A DNA stretch of 64,000 nucleotides from Buxus sempervirens (lineage: Eukaryota > Streptophyta > Magnoliopsida > Buxales > Buxaceae): positions 32,469,829-32,533,828 of the forward strand of contig OX387187.1 in NCBI GenBank assembly GCA_947561395.2, given 5' to 3'. Below, piece by piece: positions 43,968 to 55,706 of this stretch. The notes beneath the pieces were generated by a model. That model was not told the origin of the DNA and did no database searches. It was given only the letters and a program-made list of their open reading frames with translations. The number at the start of each line of letters is the position of its first letter. Position 1 is the stretch's first letter. Both the position numbers and the translations under genes were made by a program.

Positions 43968-45724
43968 ACAAGACTTGATTACTTGTATGTTTGGGATTGA
44001 TTTGGGTTGTTTTAATTGCGATTGAATTCGGTTTGATTTTGTCAGCCTGCCTACGTACCCAAATTTTGGGATCAAGTCATAACGTAGTTCAAATATAATT
44101 TAAGTTTAAATTTAAGGTATTAGACCATAAAAAATCTTACCTTATATTTAATTTGGTTTATTTTAATTAATTGGACCATTATGATCTGGTTCAATTGGGT
44201 TTAGTTTGAATGGTTTAATTTTAAGGCATTAGACCACAAAAATCATACAATATGTTTAACCATTAAGTTTGATTTATTTTAAATTAGTGGACCATTAAGG
44301 TTCAATTTGAGGTTTGATTTTATTTAAATGGTTTAATGCTGAAGGCATTGGACCATTAAAGATCATATATCGGATTAAACCATTTGAGTTTAATTTGGTT
44401 GATTTGATTTGAGTTAAACCGCAAAGATGAAACAGTTTGATTTGAGAAAGTTTAGTTTGATTTGATTCAATGTCTAAGGCATTGGGCCTTAATTGAACCA
44501 AAAAGTTTAATTTGATTGATTGGTTAATTTGGGTTAACCACAAAGGGAAAACGGTTCAATTTGAAGGAACTTAGTTTGGGATAGTTTAATTTGATTGATT
44601 GGTTCAATTTAACCACTTTATAATGTGAATCGTAAAAGGGAAACAATTTTGATTTGTTGGTTAAATTTGATTACCTTAATTGAACCGGAATGGAAACGGT
44701 TTTAACTTAAGTGAACTTGAAGTGCATGGGGGCTAGTTTGAACCATCTTGATTGCAACATGTTATTTATATTGGCTTGATGCCATTAATTGCATAATTTA
44801 GTTCGATTTTAGGATGATTTCTGGTTCTATTCAGTTTTGGAACAATTTCAATTCAAATTGAGATATTTATAGTTCAATTTAGTTTTAAGACAATTTCGGT
44901 CCATTTTAAGAGGTTTTTGGTTTATTTTAGTTTAAAGACATTTTCGGTCCAATTTGAGTTTGATTTGGTTCAATTTAGTTTTAGGACAATTTCAGTCCAA
45001 TTTGGGTTTGAATTGATTCAATTTAGTTTTAGGACAATTTTGGTCCGATTTAGGTTTAAATTGATTCAATTTAGTTTTAGGACAATTTCGGTCTGTTTTC
45101 AATTTGGGTCTAGCCCATCTTGAATGAATTTAATTCAATTAAAAGGCTTTGGATGAACCAATTGATAAGTTTTGGGCTTTAAGCCCTTCAATTTATTTTA
45201 CATTTAACATTGGGTTGATTTGAAATAATTTGGTTCGAGATTGAACACTCTTGGAGAGATTTTAGTTTGGTTCAAGGCACTTTAACTTGCTTTTACTTGA
45301 TGAAAGAGAGCAATTATATTGTTACATCATGATTTGTGATGTAATTTGGATTCCAGAAGGGTCCAATGATTTTTAGGTATTTTCTGGAATTTTTTTGGAG
45401 CCAAATTAGGCAAAATATGCATTTCTGGGTCAAAGCAGGTTGATTTTGTGGTTCAGGAGATGCCGGTATTCAAATGGTTTGGGCCTGGTTCACTCGTGGG
45501 TCATTACTGGCAGGGTCAAGAGGTCCGGATAAGTTGGAACAGGGCCGGAGCGTGGGTTTGGGCTGAGACAGGGGCACGCGGTCCACCCATGATGCGCCTA
45601 GGCCAACACGACCCGTTTTCCCTTTTTTCTTTAACTTATTTATTATTATTTTTTTAAGTGGGCCGACGGCGCTGTTCTTGTTGAACTCGAACTAGGCGTG
45701 CAAGTCTCTATACACTTGGGCCGG
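43968..45724. repeat. Degenerate tandem repeats between two Ogre-family LTRs
   Basis: From 44100 to 44500 a block containing AAGGCATTRGACCAT recurs four times at about 105-130 base spacing. From about 44830 to 45110 there is a 48-base minisatellite, listed separately. The end near 45580-45720 is GC-rich and resembles LTR interior sequence. No gene. Ogre elements often have tandem repeats in their 3' spacer, so this may be a remnant of another element. Confidence 0.55.
44830..45110. repeat. 48-bp minisatellite (about six units)
   Basis: Units of TTCAATTTAGTTTTAGGACA followed by ATTTCRGTCC and AATTTGGGTTTGAATTGA. The last three full units are nearly identical, and earlier ones are increasingly diverged. 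Since 48 is a multiple of three, the open frame through it encodes a 16-residue periodicity (QFSFRTISV...), which is a by-product. Confidence 0.85.
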
Positions 45725-48310
45725 TGTTAGCACCTGATTTTTGCACCCCCAAAAATGCAGAAAATAAAAATTTCAATTAAAAAGTCAAACCCTGAGAGGC
45801 CTGAAAATTGACTTTTTAATCCAAAGAGAATTTGACATCAAACTTCCTCTCATTAAAAAAAGCATTTCGACACAGTTCCAACGCAATTGAGTTTGCTAAA
45901 ATCGGAGTCCGGATGAGGAAGTTATGAGTCGGTCAAACTTTTGGGGGAGCGAAAGTTGACTTTTTGCTTGACCCCAATTCAGCTGCCAAATTTAATCTCA
46001 GGGGATAGTGGGTTCTGAGCCGATTCCAACGACACTAAGTTTGCTGAAATCGGACATCGGACGGAAAAGTTATAGGCAGTTGAAATTTCAAAAAAGCTGC
46101 CCATGTGGCAAAACAGCAGCAAAAAGCAGAATAAAATAAATAAAATAATTGTTTATAGAAATTATCTTAATTTTTAATAATATTTTAATAAATATCTAAA
46201 GATATTTTAATATAATAATCATTAAAATCGGATAAAAATCTGTTTAAAAATCAAATTTAATAAAGAGTTTGAAATCCGCCACTTTTAAAACATGCGCGCC
46301 CCTATTTGAAGTACGGGCGGGGCATGCCCATACTCCAAATACGGGTACACCTTCTGGAAGAGACACGCGTCGCTGTACGGCAAGACACGTGTCCCGTACG
46401 GCCGATTTGGCGAGATTTGAAAATGTGTGTTTTTCGCCCGCATTTGAAGTACGGGCAAGGCATGCCTGCATTTGAAGTACGGGCAAGGCATGCCCGCACT
46501 TCAAATACGGGCACGAAAATTTTGGCTATAAATAGGGGGCTAGCCCCCCCATTTGGGTAAGCTGGCCCCCCTTAGCCTCTCCCCTCTCCTTCCTTGAGTT
46601 TTGCCACGTCCAGACTCTGTCAAAATCCTTTGTCCTTTTTCAACCCAAATTTTATTCCCAAAATACCCTTAGACCCTGCTTAATCCTTTCCCTTTCACCC
46701 GTTCAATCTTGAAAGCCAGTGAACCCCTTTTTCAAACCCATTTTTGGAATCTAGAGGAGTGCGGAAGCACTACCCAAATTTCTCCTCCTTTCCTTCTCTC
46801 CATACCTAAGATAAAGAGGCCCTTTTCAAGCAAATTTTTGGAAATCCAAGAGAGTGCGGAAGTGCTGCCGAAATCACCCGGAGAACTTATACATCTCAGA
46901 ACAAGGTAATAGGAGTACGGTAAGATTTCCATTAGCTTTGTATTCAATATACTTTGTTATCAGAGTTTTTAGATCAAGTGATATTTTGGTTACTTTTAAA
47001 GCCAATTGTTTTTCTGACTAGTTTGTTTATCCCGTGCATACAAATGGGACTCCTTGAAAGGGGAGTTCCCCGATGCAAAATAACGGAAGAAGAGAGAGTT
47101 CCAATAAGCTATCTTGAACTAACCTGTCTTATGTTAATTTGTTCATATTTGTAAAGAGGGGTCCTGTCCTCTTTGATTCTTAATGTACCCCGTAATCCTT
47201 CCCCTCTCTCCCTTCTCGATTTCCCATGCGTGCAGGTTTTTGGGCTGTCCAGGCATATGATAAGATCTTTCCTTTTGGCGAGATACAAGAAAGGAAGACG
47301 TTCTAACTAAGCAAAAGGCGATTCCATCACCGTGGAAGCTGGTGGAATCACCAACCGAAGTCGGCGGATGCCAAAAAGGAGCAAACGAACCAAATCCCGA
47401 GGCTATTGCAGCGTTTTCTGGAAATTTGGGTGAAAACCGTATTTGAAGTACGGTCCAGGCTTGCCCATATTTAATATATGGGCAGACCTGAACCGTAGCA
47501 CATTTACGGTTCAGCCCAATCCACATAATAAATACGGGCAAATTAAAGAAATAACTTAAAAATCATCTTTTTGGACCCGATCCGACCCATCTTTGTAAGA
47601 TTTGACCATTTGGGCTTCTTGGAGTTTTCCAGGCCCATTTTTGCGATTGTGGGCCCAACTGACCCACCGAGGCTTCGTGGGCCCTCCAATAGGGCCCACA
47701 TCCTGCCTAGCCCAACCAAGGCCCATTTTGATAAATGGGCCCGAGGCCACTTAGTTAACAGCCTGTGGGCCAAATCCAAGCCCAATGGGCCCTAAAAACT
47801 CAAACCCACTAAATTGTGTAAATATAATTGAATCTTTAAACCAAATAGCCAAAATCCAATAAGGGTTACCCAATAACCCGATTTGGGCCTTGGGCTTGAC
47901 TAAAGCCCAACATGGATTCCACTGAGCCTTCCAACAGGGCCCATACTAGACCCACTTCATTACTTAATAAAAAGATAAAATCAAATAAAAAGGGGACCCA
48001 CACCTTTAATGGTCCCCACTCAGACCAAATAAGTGTGCATGTTGGCTTAGGAATTGGGTGAGAATTAAGTTGACTCAAAACCAAGGAGACCTATGGGACC
48101 TGTCAATTGACCGGGCGGGTTAGGGTGTCTTCGGACTTCCCTAGACGTAACCGAGAACTTGCTCAGATCTCTAATAAGCCGCAGACCAGAAAATTAGGCC
48201 CGGATAGGTGCCCTTTTGTGTCTACCTGCACCTCTCAGGCAGTGACGACTCCAAACCAGTCCCAAGGCGAGCATCACTTCACATGCACCTCGTTGTGCGG
48301 CCCGAAATGA
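45725..48310 (+). repeat. Diverged LTR of the same Ogre family, opposite orientation
   Basis: It starts TGTTAGCACCTGATTTTTGC, matching the TGTAGACACCTGATTTTTGC start of the intact element's LTR, and follows it through the AAGTCAAACCC, CAAACTTTTGGGGG and CCGATTCCAACGACACTAAG blocks. It then passes the dyad region (46300-46510), a TATA box (TATAAATA, 46527-46534) and the GC-rich part with GCAGTGACGACTCC (48240). Similarity is lost after about 48310, so its far end is not fixed. No polypurine tract lies before its start. It is either a solo LTR or the 5' LTR of a lost element. Confidence 0.75.
46300..46534 (+). promoter_or_regulatory. Dyad array and TATA box of the diverged Ogre LTR
   Basis: At least five CCCG-YATTTGAAGTACGGG-like dyads lie between 46300 and 46515, just upstream of GGCTATAAATAGGG. 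The order and distance are those of the intact element, although the flanking sequence has changed considerably. Confidence 0.6.
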
Positions 48311-49180
48311 GGTGCGCACAGCCGGCATGGGGGCCTGATTCACTTCTGGGCCTGTGCGCGGCCTAGCTCACATTTTGGGCGCGCACACGACCCATTTAGC
48401 GGCCAAGAACACACAAAAAAACCAATTTTGCCCTTGTTTTTGCCTCGAATTTGCAATTTGTACCACTTTTCAACCCCGGGATGTTTCTAGATTCTTTTTT
48501 GGCCGTATTTTGGGTATTTTTGACTGAATTTTAGCTCTGTAAACTCAGATTTTAACCCAAAAAAACTTGTTTTAATAATTTTAGTTCATTTGAGAGATTT
48601 ACAAATTATCCCACCCTCTTCTCCCTTTTAAAAATAGTTTCTAATAGGAGTCCGGGTGACCCAAACATGAGTCCCCGATTCTCTTTTTTTGGAGTTTATC
48701 TTATGAAGTCCAGGTGGTCCTGATAAGAATCCCTGGCCCTTCGAATTTATCCAATTAAAGAAAGAAATTGAGAATTCCTTTCGTTTCCAATTTTAATCCG
48801 ATTAAAACACAGAGTCCAGGTGACCTTAATGAGAATCCCTGACTCTCCGAAATTCAATAAGAGAAAAATTAGAGAGAAAGAAGAAGATTGAAAGAAATAA
48901 AAGAAGAGATAAACATAATTTCAGCCTTACCTTTTCTCCTCTGTGATGTAGTGTTCAAGTTCCCGGCCTTCAAAGCTCTCTCCCGTCTTTTTTATCAATC
49001 TCTAAACTCTCTTCTATTTTCCAACATCTCTCTTTTCTTCTCATTCATTGGCATTTTATGAGATTTGAAGTAGTTGGTTACGGAAATTCGGCGCAAGTGG
49101 GACATTAAGAAAAACTCCCCACTTTCCATTTGTTTGCCACATGTCCTCCTCAAATAACCAAGATTCTTTTTACTCTCTAC
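48311..49180. other. LTR-like or intergenic sequence, no gene
   Basis: Contains three related strings AGTCCRGGTGAYC...GAGAATCCCTG-ACTCTC-like at about 48650, 48708 and 48811, which may be further LTR sequence. No coding region. Confidence 0.45.
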
Positions 49181-50776
49181 AGCTTCGTTTGGATATCGAG
49201 AGAGTGCAAGAAAGACATGTGAGAAAAGAAAGTAAAAGAAAAGTGAAGTAAAAGAAATTGAAAAATAATTTTCTCAATACTGTTTGGATGTTACAAGAAA
49301 ATTTTATAGTTTTAACTGAAAATCTAGAATTTTGTGTTTGGATAGAAAGAAAGTTATTGGAATCTTAAATGCAATTCCAATCCTAACCTCACATGTATGC
49401 ATGGCTTTGACTTTGTTTTTTCCTTACATTAGCTGGTGTAAGTGCCCATTATTTAATCATGTAATTGATACCCAACCTTTTAAAGATCCTTCTTTATTTT
49501 TTTTCTCATCTCAATAGTAAAACAACACTTATTCTCAAATGAAACAGGATTATTTTTAAAAGTTAACACTAAAAACCAATTTCCCCTATATTTAATCCCA
49601 CCACGACTCTCTCTCTATCGAGTTTTTGAATTCGTGAGAAATACTCCTCGAAGGAGATTCGGTTATTTAGGAACGGTATTGTTGGAAAGATGCATGATTG
49701 CTTTCTCACAATGCAAAATCCAACCTTTAGGTGCATGAAACAAATTTGGGCGGTTATTATCCTTTTTTATCTTGAGAAAAAGTGGGCCCCACAGTTTTCC
49801 AGATATCCAAATGCTACCGTGATGCGAGAAAAGCCTATTTTCTTTCACTTTCATTTACTCTCTTGCTATTAGGGGTGGCAATTTGCAGCCCGGCCCGCCT
49901 AACCCAACTCTCCCAGCCTGGTTTTAATAGGGCTTGGGTGTGATTTTTAGGCCCATCGGGCTAGCCCGGCCCGTAATTTAAGAGCCCGTAATTTTGAGGG
50001 TCAGGCTTGGGTGAGCTCATTTTAGTCCGGATCAGCCCGTCCCGGCCCTATTAATGTTATGCATACTAAAAAGTAGAAACCTAATTTCATTCTTTCCTAA
50101 TCCTCATCATCCTCCCTAACCCTAAACATTATTTCTCTTTAGACTCCTTCCCACCGTGTTCCCACTATACACCATTGACGACAATGATTTAACCTTGGAG
50201 CTTATCGTGTGTTTCCAACAAAGAGCCCCTTTTCATAGGACATGCTACTATGCATGAGCAGGAGCCCCTTCTCCATTGTTGGAGGCAATTGCAACCACGT
50301 TTATAAAGTTGCTTCTTCTCATAGGGTATGCTGCTGTGCATGAGCCCCTTCTCCATTGTTGTCTATTGCAAAGGACGAACCAATCAAGGTAAAACCTGTA
50401 CCCACCATCTACTTGCTGAAAATAATAAACAAACCTCTTTTCCACCCAACAACAAGAATAGGTGTAGCTTATAACGTCAAGAATAGGTGTAGCCATGTAG
50501 ACTTTCTTTTTCACTTCGTTTTGGGATTTAATCAAGGTCTTAAAATGCCTTATTTTTTGTTTCAAGATTAAAAAAAAAATTAATCATTTGTCAAAAAAAT
50601 CAGGCCAAATAGGGCTAGGCTTGGGTGACCATACTTTTATTAGGACTGAGCTTGGGCATGATTTCCAAGCCCAAAATTAGGGCCGGGCGAGGCTTGGGCA
50701 AGCACTAATGTGCTTATATGTGATGTTAAGCCCAGCCCGACAAATTGCCACCCTTATTTGCTATCCAAACGGGGCC
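49181..50776. mobile_element. Possible PIF/Harbinger-like MITE split by a hAT insertion
   Basis: The ends are AGCTTCGTTTGGATA and, in reverse complement, GGCCCCGTTTGGATA. Both sides carry TAC (49178-49180 and 50777-50779), a possible 3-bp duplication. If the nested hAT (49870-50756) is removed, the outer element is about 700 bases. The terminal match is 11 of 15, so the call is tentative. Confidence 0.4.
49870..50756. mobile_element. 887-bp non-autonomous hAT-like element
   Basis: Termini TAGGGGTGGCAATTTG and, in reverse complement, TAAGGGTGGCAATTTG. Flanks CTTGCTAT (49862-49869) and TTTGCTAT (50757-50764) form an 8-bp duplication with one mismatch. Subterminal GCCCGGCCCG and GGGCTTGGG repeats are typical of such elements. 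No transposase. Confidence 0.75.
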
Positions 50777-50779
50777 TAC

Positions 50780-51190
50780 GTGTCCATCCATTCTCTTCCT
50801 CCCCATTTTTTTAACACATGAGAAAAGTGTGTGGGGTCCACTTCAAAGGATTATCCCCTTTTTATTTTTCATTTTTTTGGTTTTTTTAATTAAAAAGGAG
50901 AGACGTGACACGTCCCTCTTTTTTCATTCTCTTTTTTTCTAACACATGAGAAAAGTGTGTGGGTCCACTTCAAAGGATTATCTCCTTTTTTTTTTCTTTT
51001 TTTGGTTTTTTTAATTAAAAAAGAGGGACGTGACATGTGGTCCCCCTTTTTTTTCTTTTAATTTAAAAGGAGGGGGGACGTGGCATTCGGTCCCCCCTTC
51101 TCCTCTTGAGGAGTCGTGCACTTCTCCTTTTGAGGAGTCGTGCATGTGCACGACTCAAAGATAAAGCAAGGGTCATACATGTACACGACC
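50780..51190. repeat. Local tandem duplications
   Basis: A unit of about 128 bases beginning AACACATGAGAAAAGTGTGT and containing CACTTCAAAGGATTATC occurs at 50813 and 50941. Shorter repeats of GAGGAGTCGTGCA follow at 51105 and 51133, and a TCGTGCATGTGCACGA dyad lies at about 51140. Confidence 0.7.
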
Positions 51191-51439
51191 CATGCAATCT
51201 TCTCTTATATATATGTTTACACCCTATATGACCAACGAATAAGAAAAGGACACGTGGTGCCTATGTGGCTTATGTAGGTGTTTACACCCGCTGTAGCCCG
51301 ACGGTAGTGTTACGGTCATGTATATCTTTTGACCGATCTGTGTCCTACCATATACGGGTCAAGTGAAACCCATGTTTACACCCGCCGTAACCCGGTGAAA
51401 TCGGAGTAAACAAGGCTCTAAGTATAATATATATATATA

Positions 51440-52473
51440 TATGTTTATTGGGTAAATGATGGTGACTAATTTTGCCATTAAAGCCATTAAAGGAGTTATC
51501 ATGGCATGTGCTACTTTATTGGGTTTGAGGAAATTTGCTGGACGCTTGATCAACCCCATGATACTTTTATTTGATAAAAGGTATGTTCAGTTGCCTTTTA
51601 TTTATGAAAAGGTGCATTTGACCAATTATGTCTTTTGGCCGATTACGGCTCATTGAAGATACTGCGGTAATTCTCTAAAGATGTGGAGAGTGGGGTCCCC
51701 CACTTTCTAAAAACGTGGAGTGGTTATATAAGGTGGGTTCAACTTCCTAAAAGTGGGTCGTTGAGAGACTTTATGGTAAAGCAAAACAGACCTGCAGACA
51801 TGGGAAAGAGGTTCCTCAAAGATCGTGCAAGAATGGGACGTTAAGCAACCGTCAAGGAGCAGCTATAAAAGGCATAAACTTCGAAGAACTCGAGGACACA
51901 ATCTACACAACCGCAACCGGTTATTATATTATTTTGATCATCCGTGATCCTTTATCCCCTCTAATACAGATGGATAAATTAGGACTTCTCTCACTGTTTC
52001 CAGTCCCAGTGACATCTTCGACCCCTATTTACTCCGATTAACACCAGAATCCTGCCATCGGAGAGTAAGTTGAGGCCGCCCCTGACTCGCAGTTCTGTCT
52101 TTACAGAATCCCGAGCAGCCGGTCCCGAGACTCGCTCTGTTCACGCCAGGTGACTCGTGTATTTTCGGGTAAGCAGCAATCCAAGGTGAACCCCCTGAAT
52201 TGGCTTTGCTAGCAGCCGCCCCCTTCCTCCTGCGCTTATACCCGATCACGGCTATAAGACCAGGACAGGCCGGTCCTGCAAGCCCTGTCGATTTTCTTTT
52301 GTACTTTTGTTTCCATTTTGAGGATTATCTGTTGTCGCTTTCGGCTATTCGGCCGATTTATTAATAAAGGATTTGTGTGCCGTTAGTTGCTTTCGCTTTC
52401 AAACACTTACAAGAACCCGAAACGAAGACCGAACCCCTAGTCTTCATACCATCGCCTGACCGATTCTATTACA
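51440..52473 (+). repeat. LTR-like sequence (retrotransposon remnant)
   Basis: Contains TATA boxes (GTTATATAAGG near 51723 and GCTATAAAAGGC near 51862) followed by a leader-like region and an AATAAAGG signal near 52362. It ends in ATTCTATTACA (52473), typical of LTR 3' ends. A start, a partner LTR and coding regions were not found, so the boundaries are approximate. Confidence 0.4.
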
Positions 52474-52634
52474 GGTGACTTGCAGTACGACTGAACCGAT
52501 CCCGGTTCAGATTCGGAACAGGTGCCCGGGGTCAGGAATCGACTCAAAAATCATTGTATCAAACGATACTGGCACGCCCGCGTAGAGACACATCACCACC
52601 TTCGACACGTGTCCACACCGGCCCATTTTTGGAG

Positions 52635-52640
<6 letters not shown>

Positions 52641-52690
<50 letters not shown>
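52641..52690. repeat. (TA)n microsatellite
   Basis: About 24 uninterrupted TA dinucleotides. Confidence 0.95.
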
Positions 52691-52695
<5 letters not shown>

Positions 52696-53532
52696 TAAAA
52701 CTCTTTTTTTAAACTTTGGGGTGCTCTTGGGACGTGGCATATAGTACTACATCATCAAAATTTTTATGTGCAAACAATTACAATATTCTAAAAAAAATTC
52801 CCGGCTCCAACCCAAACCCAGGATTTGTTTAAAGAAGGCACGTACACAACATTGTCCAATATTAAAAAGATTCTACAAGAACATTTGTCAGTAACTTTAA
52901 AAAAAATTGTTTAAAGAAGTTTTAAAAAACTGAAAATTTTGTTCAAAAGCCTTTGGGGCAGCTTACACTAATAAAATATTGCAAATAATTAATTCTCCCA
53001 AAATATATAATAATCATCAAATAAATGACATGAAATTATGATTTTATTTGTTGTATTCGAAGAACTTTATCTGGAAATTAGGCATGCAGTAAATATATTC
53101 CATCTTCCGAAGCACTTGAACCGTCCAAATTCCACTTTAGTGGATATTCCTTCACTTTCATACCTCTTTACATGCCAAGTCCCAAATGATGTTCACTATG
53201 TAGAAATAAACACTTCTGTTCTAATGTTCTTCTTTCAAGAGCTAAAACTGTATTACCCAAAACCCATCTTCATAGAGCTCACCCAAGGAATCTCCACATG
53301 ACACCTATTCACGTATTAAGTTTTAGCATAAACTAGACTGGTCATGATAAATAAAAACCAACAAAATATCATATGTTTCATGTTTAAAACTACAAAAATG
53401 TTAAAATAATATACAATTTCTATTACATGTTTAGGAAAATTTTTTTTATCTTGTACAAGCAAAGCTGGTTCAGATTTTTTGTGCATCCATATACAACTAA
53501 CATGGTAACATCATCATCATAATAAATAATTT
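52691..53532. other. Intergenic, downstream of the receptor kinase
   Basis: AT-rich. It includes the probable 3' untranslated region of the kinase. An open frame of 87 codons on the plus strand (53038-53301) has no recognisable motif and is not called. Confidence 0.5.
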
Positions 53533-54623
53533 CTATGATCTTGGAGGAGATAACATAGAGGCAGAAATTTGGTTACAAAAGGGATTAGGGGGCATCACCA
53601 AACTCCCACTGTTTCGTTCCAGCATCTCTACTACCTTACTCATTGAGGGTCGATTTATCGGATCTGTCTGTATACACCATAGACCAACTAAGATCATCTT
53701 TCTTGCTACCTCTTCCTCGATGATCTCTTCAAATCCTGCTAATCTTTCATGTCCTTGTTCTTCAAGTTTCTTATAAATCCAATGTGGAAAATATATTTCA
53801 CTAGTATTCTCTACCCTTACATCAATGTTCTTTCTTCCCCCAACCATTTCTAGCAGCATCATTCCATAGCTATAAACATCTGACTTATAAGAAACTGGTC
53901 CAAAGTTTCTGCAGCATACTTCAGGAGCAATATAGCCTGTAGTCCCTCTTGCACCTGCCACAGATACTATACTTTCTCTTGTTGAATATAATTTAGCCAT
54001 CCCAAAGTCACAGATTTTTGGACAAAAATTTTCATCCAAGAGAATGTTGTGAGGTTTTATATCAAAGTGAAGTATGCGGGTATTACAACCACGGTGCAAG
54101 TATTCAAGTCCTCTAGCAATGCCAACTGCAATTTCGTGAAGTTTCTCCCATCCCAAAGGATGTGCTACACTTGCTTTTCTGTCATAGATGAACTTTTCAA
54201 GTGATCCATTTGCCATGAATTCATAGATAAGAGCCCGTTTCGATCCCTCGAAACAGAACCCAAAAAGACTAACAATGTTGAGATGATTTGTCCTACTAAT
54301 GGTGGCAACCTCATTGATGAATTCTTCCCCAGTACCTTTGGACTCATTCAAGACCTTAACAGCAACTGGGCATCCATCAAAAAGCTTCCCCTTGAACACA
54401 CTTCCAAAACCTCCTTGGCCTAATTTTTCCTTAAATGAGTTGGTCATTTTCTTCAAATCAGAATACTTGTATCTTCTTGGAGCCTGGGATTCATAGCTCT
54501 CAAAAAATAATTCCACATTTTGATCACTCTCCTTCTTACAGTTGAAACACAGTTTATGCCGGTAAATACCAATAAGAATTAATACTCCAAGCACAACTGC
54601 AGCTATTACAGATGATACTATAC
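53533..54623 (-). CDS. LRK10L-type receptor kinase, transmembrane and kinase exon (last exon)
   Basis: The 1091-base last exon follows an acceptor TTGCAG at 54624-54629 and ends at TAG 53533-53535. It encodes a transmembrane helix (VSSVIAAVVLGVLILIGI), a juxtamembrane Cys pair and a full kinase: P-loop GQGGFGSVFKG, catalytic lysine in VAVKVL, catalytic loop HFDIKPHNILLD (non-RD type), DFG, and IAPE. This is the signature of the Lr10/LRK10-like family, a group that includes disease-resistance-linked and stress receptors. In plants the kinase acts at the plasma membrane, cytosolic side. No lesion is visible in this exon. Two small upstream exons (54727-54753 and 54920-54955) join in phase. Confidence 0.9.
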
Positions 54624-54726
54624 CTGCAAGCATGTGGAATTATTGAACCAGAAAATCATAATTTAGTAGAAGTATAAGATTATGATTCTTCTACAAGAAA
54701 TCCTTGGAATTGTTTCAGAAACAAAC

Positions 54727-54753
54727 CTATCAAGGCCTTTGAACCATTGGAGC
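54727..54753 (-). CDS. Receptor kinase small exon (27 bases)
   Basis: Lies between ATTGTAG (acceptor) and GTTTGT (donor). It contributes SNGSKALI immediately before the transmembrane helix. Phases are 1 in and 1 out, matching its neighbours. Confidence 0.75.
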
Positions 54754-54919
54754 CTACAATGAAACAAAAACAAAAGCATGTCATTAATCATCTATTTCTT
54801 TGCAATACTTGTTGTGACTTTCAGTTGATATCCATCTCTAAGGATATGAGATAGCTAAAATATCCTAAACTACTTTGCTGACAACTAAAATTATTGCTTA
54901 TGTCAACATATATGATTAC

Positions 54920-54955
54920 CTTTTCTTGTTCCTGTGTAAGCATTGCCTCCAGCAG
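54920..54955 (-). CDS. Receptor kinase small exon (36 bases)
   Basis: Lies between TTTTGCAG (acceptor) and GTAATC (donor). It contributes the linker AGGNAYTGTRK. Phase 1 on both sides, so it can accept either upstream ectodomain exon. Confidence 0.75.
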
Positions 54956-55706
54956 CTGCAAAAGGTAAAGCTGCAAAAAGGTAGAGCTCAGTTGTATCAA
55001 AATTGGGATTATATTTCCATATATTATTTTATGAAAGGTTACCTATAAGTAATGAATAATGAGTTTGTTAACTCTATGCAATGATTGAATGCAGTTGATT
55101 CCAGGGATATGCCATCTATTTCTTTTTTTCTTTAAAAAGAAGTGAAGGAGATTAAATTTGCACCCAAATTGACTACAAAAGATAAAAGCATGGAGTAGGT
55201 TTTGTAGAGGTGGACTGGCAATGAATCTAATTAACCATTAACATTTTTGTACAAACTTTTGCACCCTGACTTGGACAAATTTTCACAGTGGATGTTCTCT
55301 AAACATACAAAAAAATCTAAAATTCTTTGGTTGCATGTTGTCTAAGGAATTAACTGGTTAATAGGTCAAGAAAATTCTCTTGTTATTCGAAAGGCTATTT
55401 GTCACATAAATCTTGCTTTCGTTATAAGTTGACCTGTATATACCTAGATCAAGTAGCATGACAAATAGAAACTACAGGAGCGGGTACTGGGTTGTGAAGA
55501 TCCTAGTGGCTTACTCTTCAACATTTTTATCAAAAATTTAGATCTGAATCTTCCAAAATTCACAATAAAAATTTCTTGTTTGGTCCTAGAAACATCTCAG
55601 GAGCAGAAAGCAGAGAGAAGGCAGAGAATCATTCTGTCTGCTCTTTATCAAAGTCCTAAGCGCGTACTTAAGATGAAAATATTGTAAGAAGATTAAAACG
55701 ATAAAC

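Noticed and set aside
44917..45123. A 68-codon frame with 16-residue repeats
   Set aside because: It is the translation of a 48-base minisatellite, not a protein-coding gene.
49171..49181. CTCTCTACA as the end of the diverged Ogre LTR
   Set aside because: Similarity to the intact LTR is lost long before, at about 48310, and the flanks do not match as a target duplication; the same bases are better explained as the edge of another element.
53038..53301. An 87-codon plus-strand frame downstream of the kinase
   Set aside because: No motif, AT-driven composition, and no promoter or splice context.
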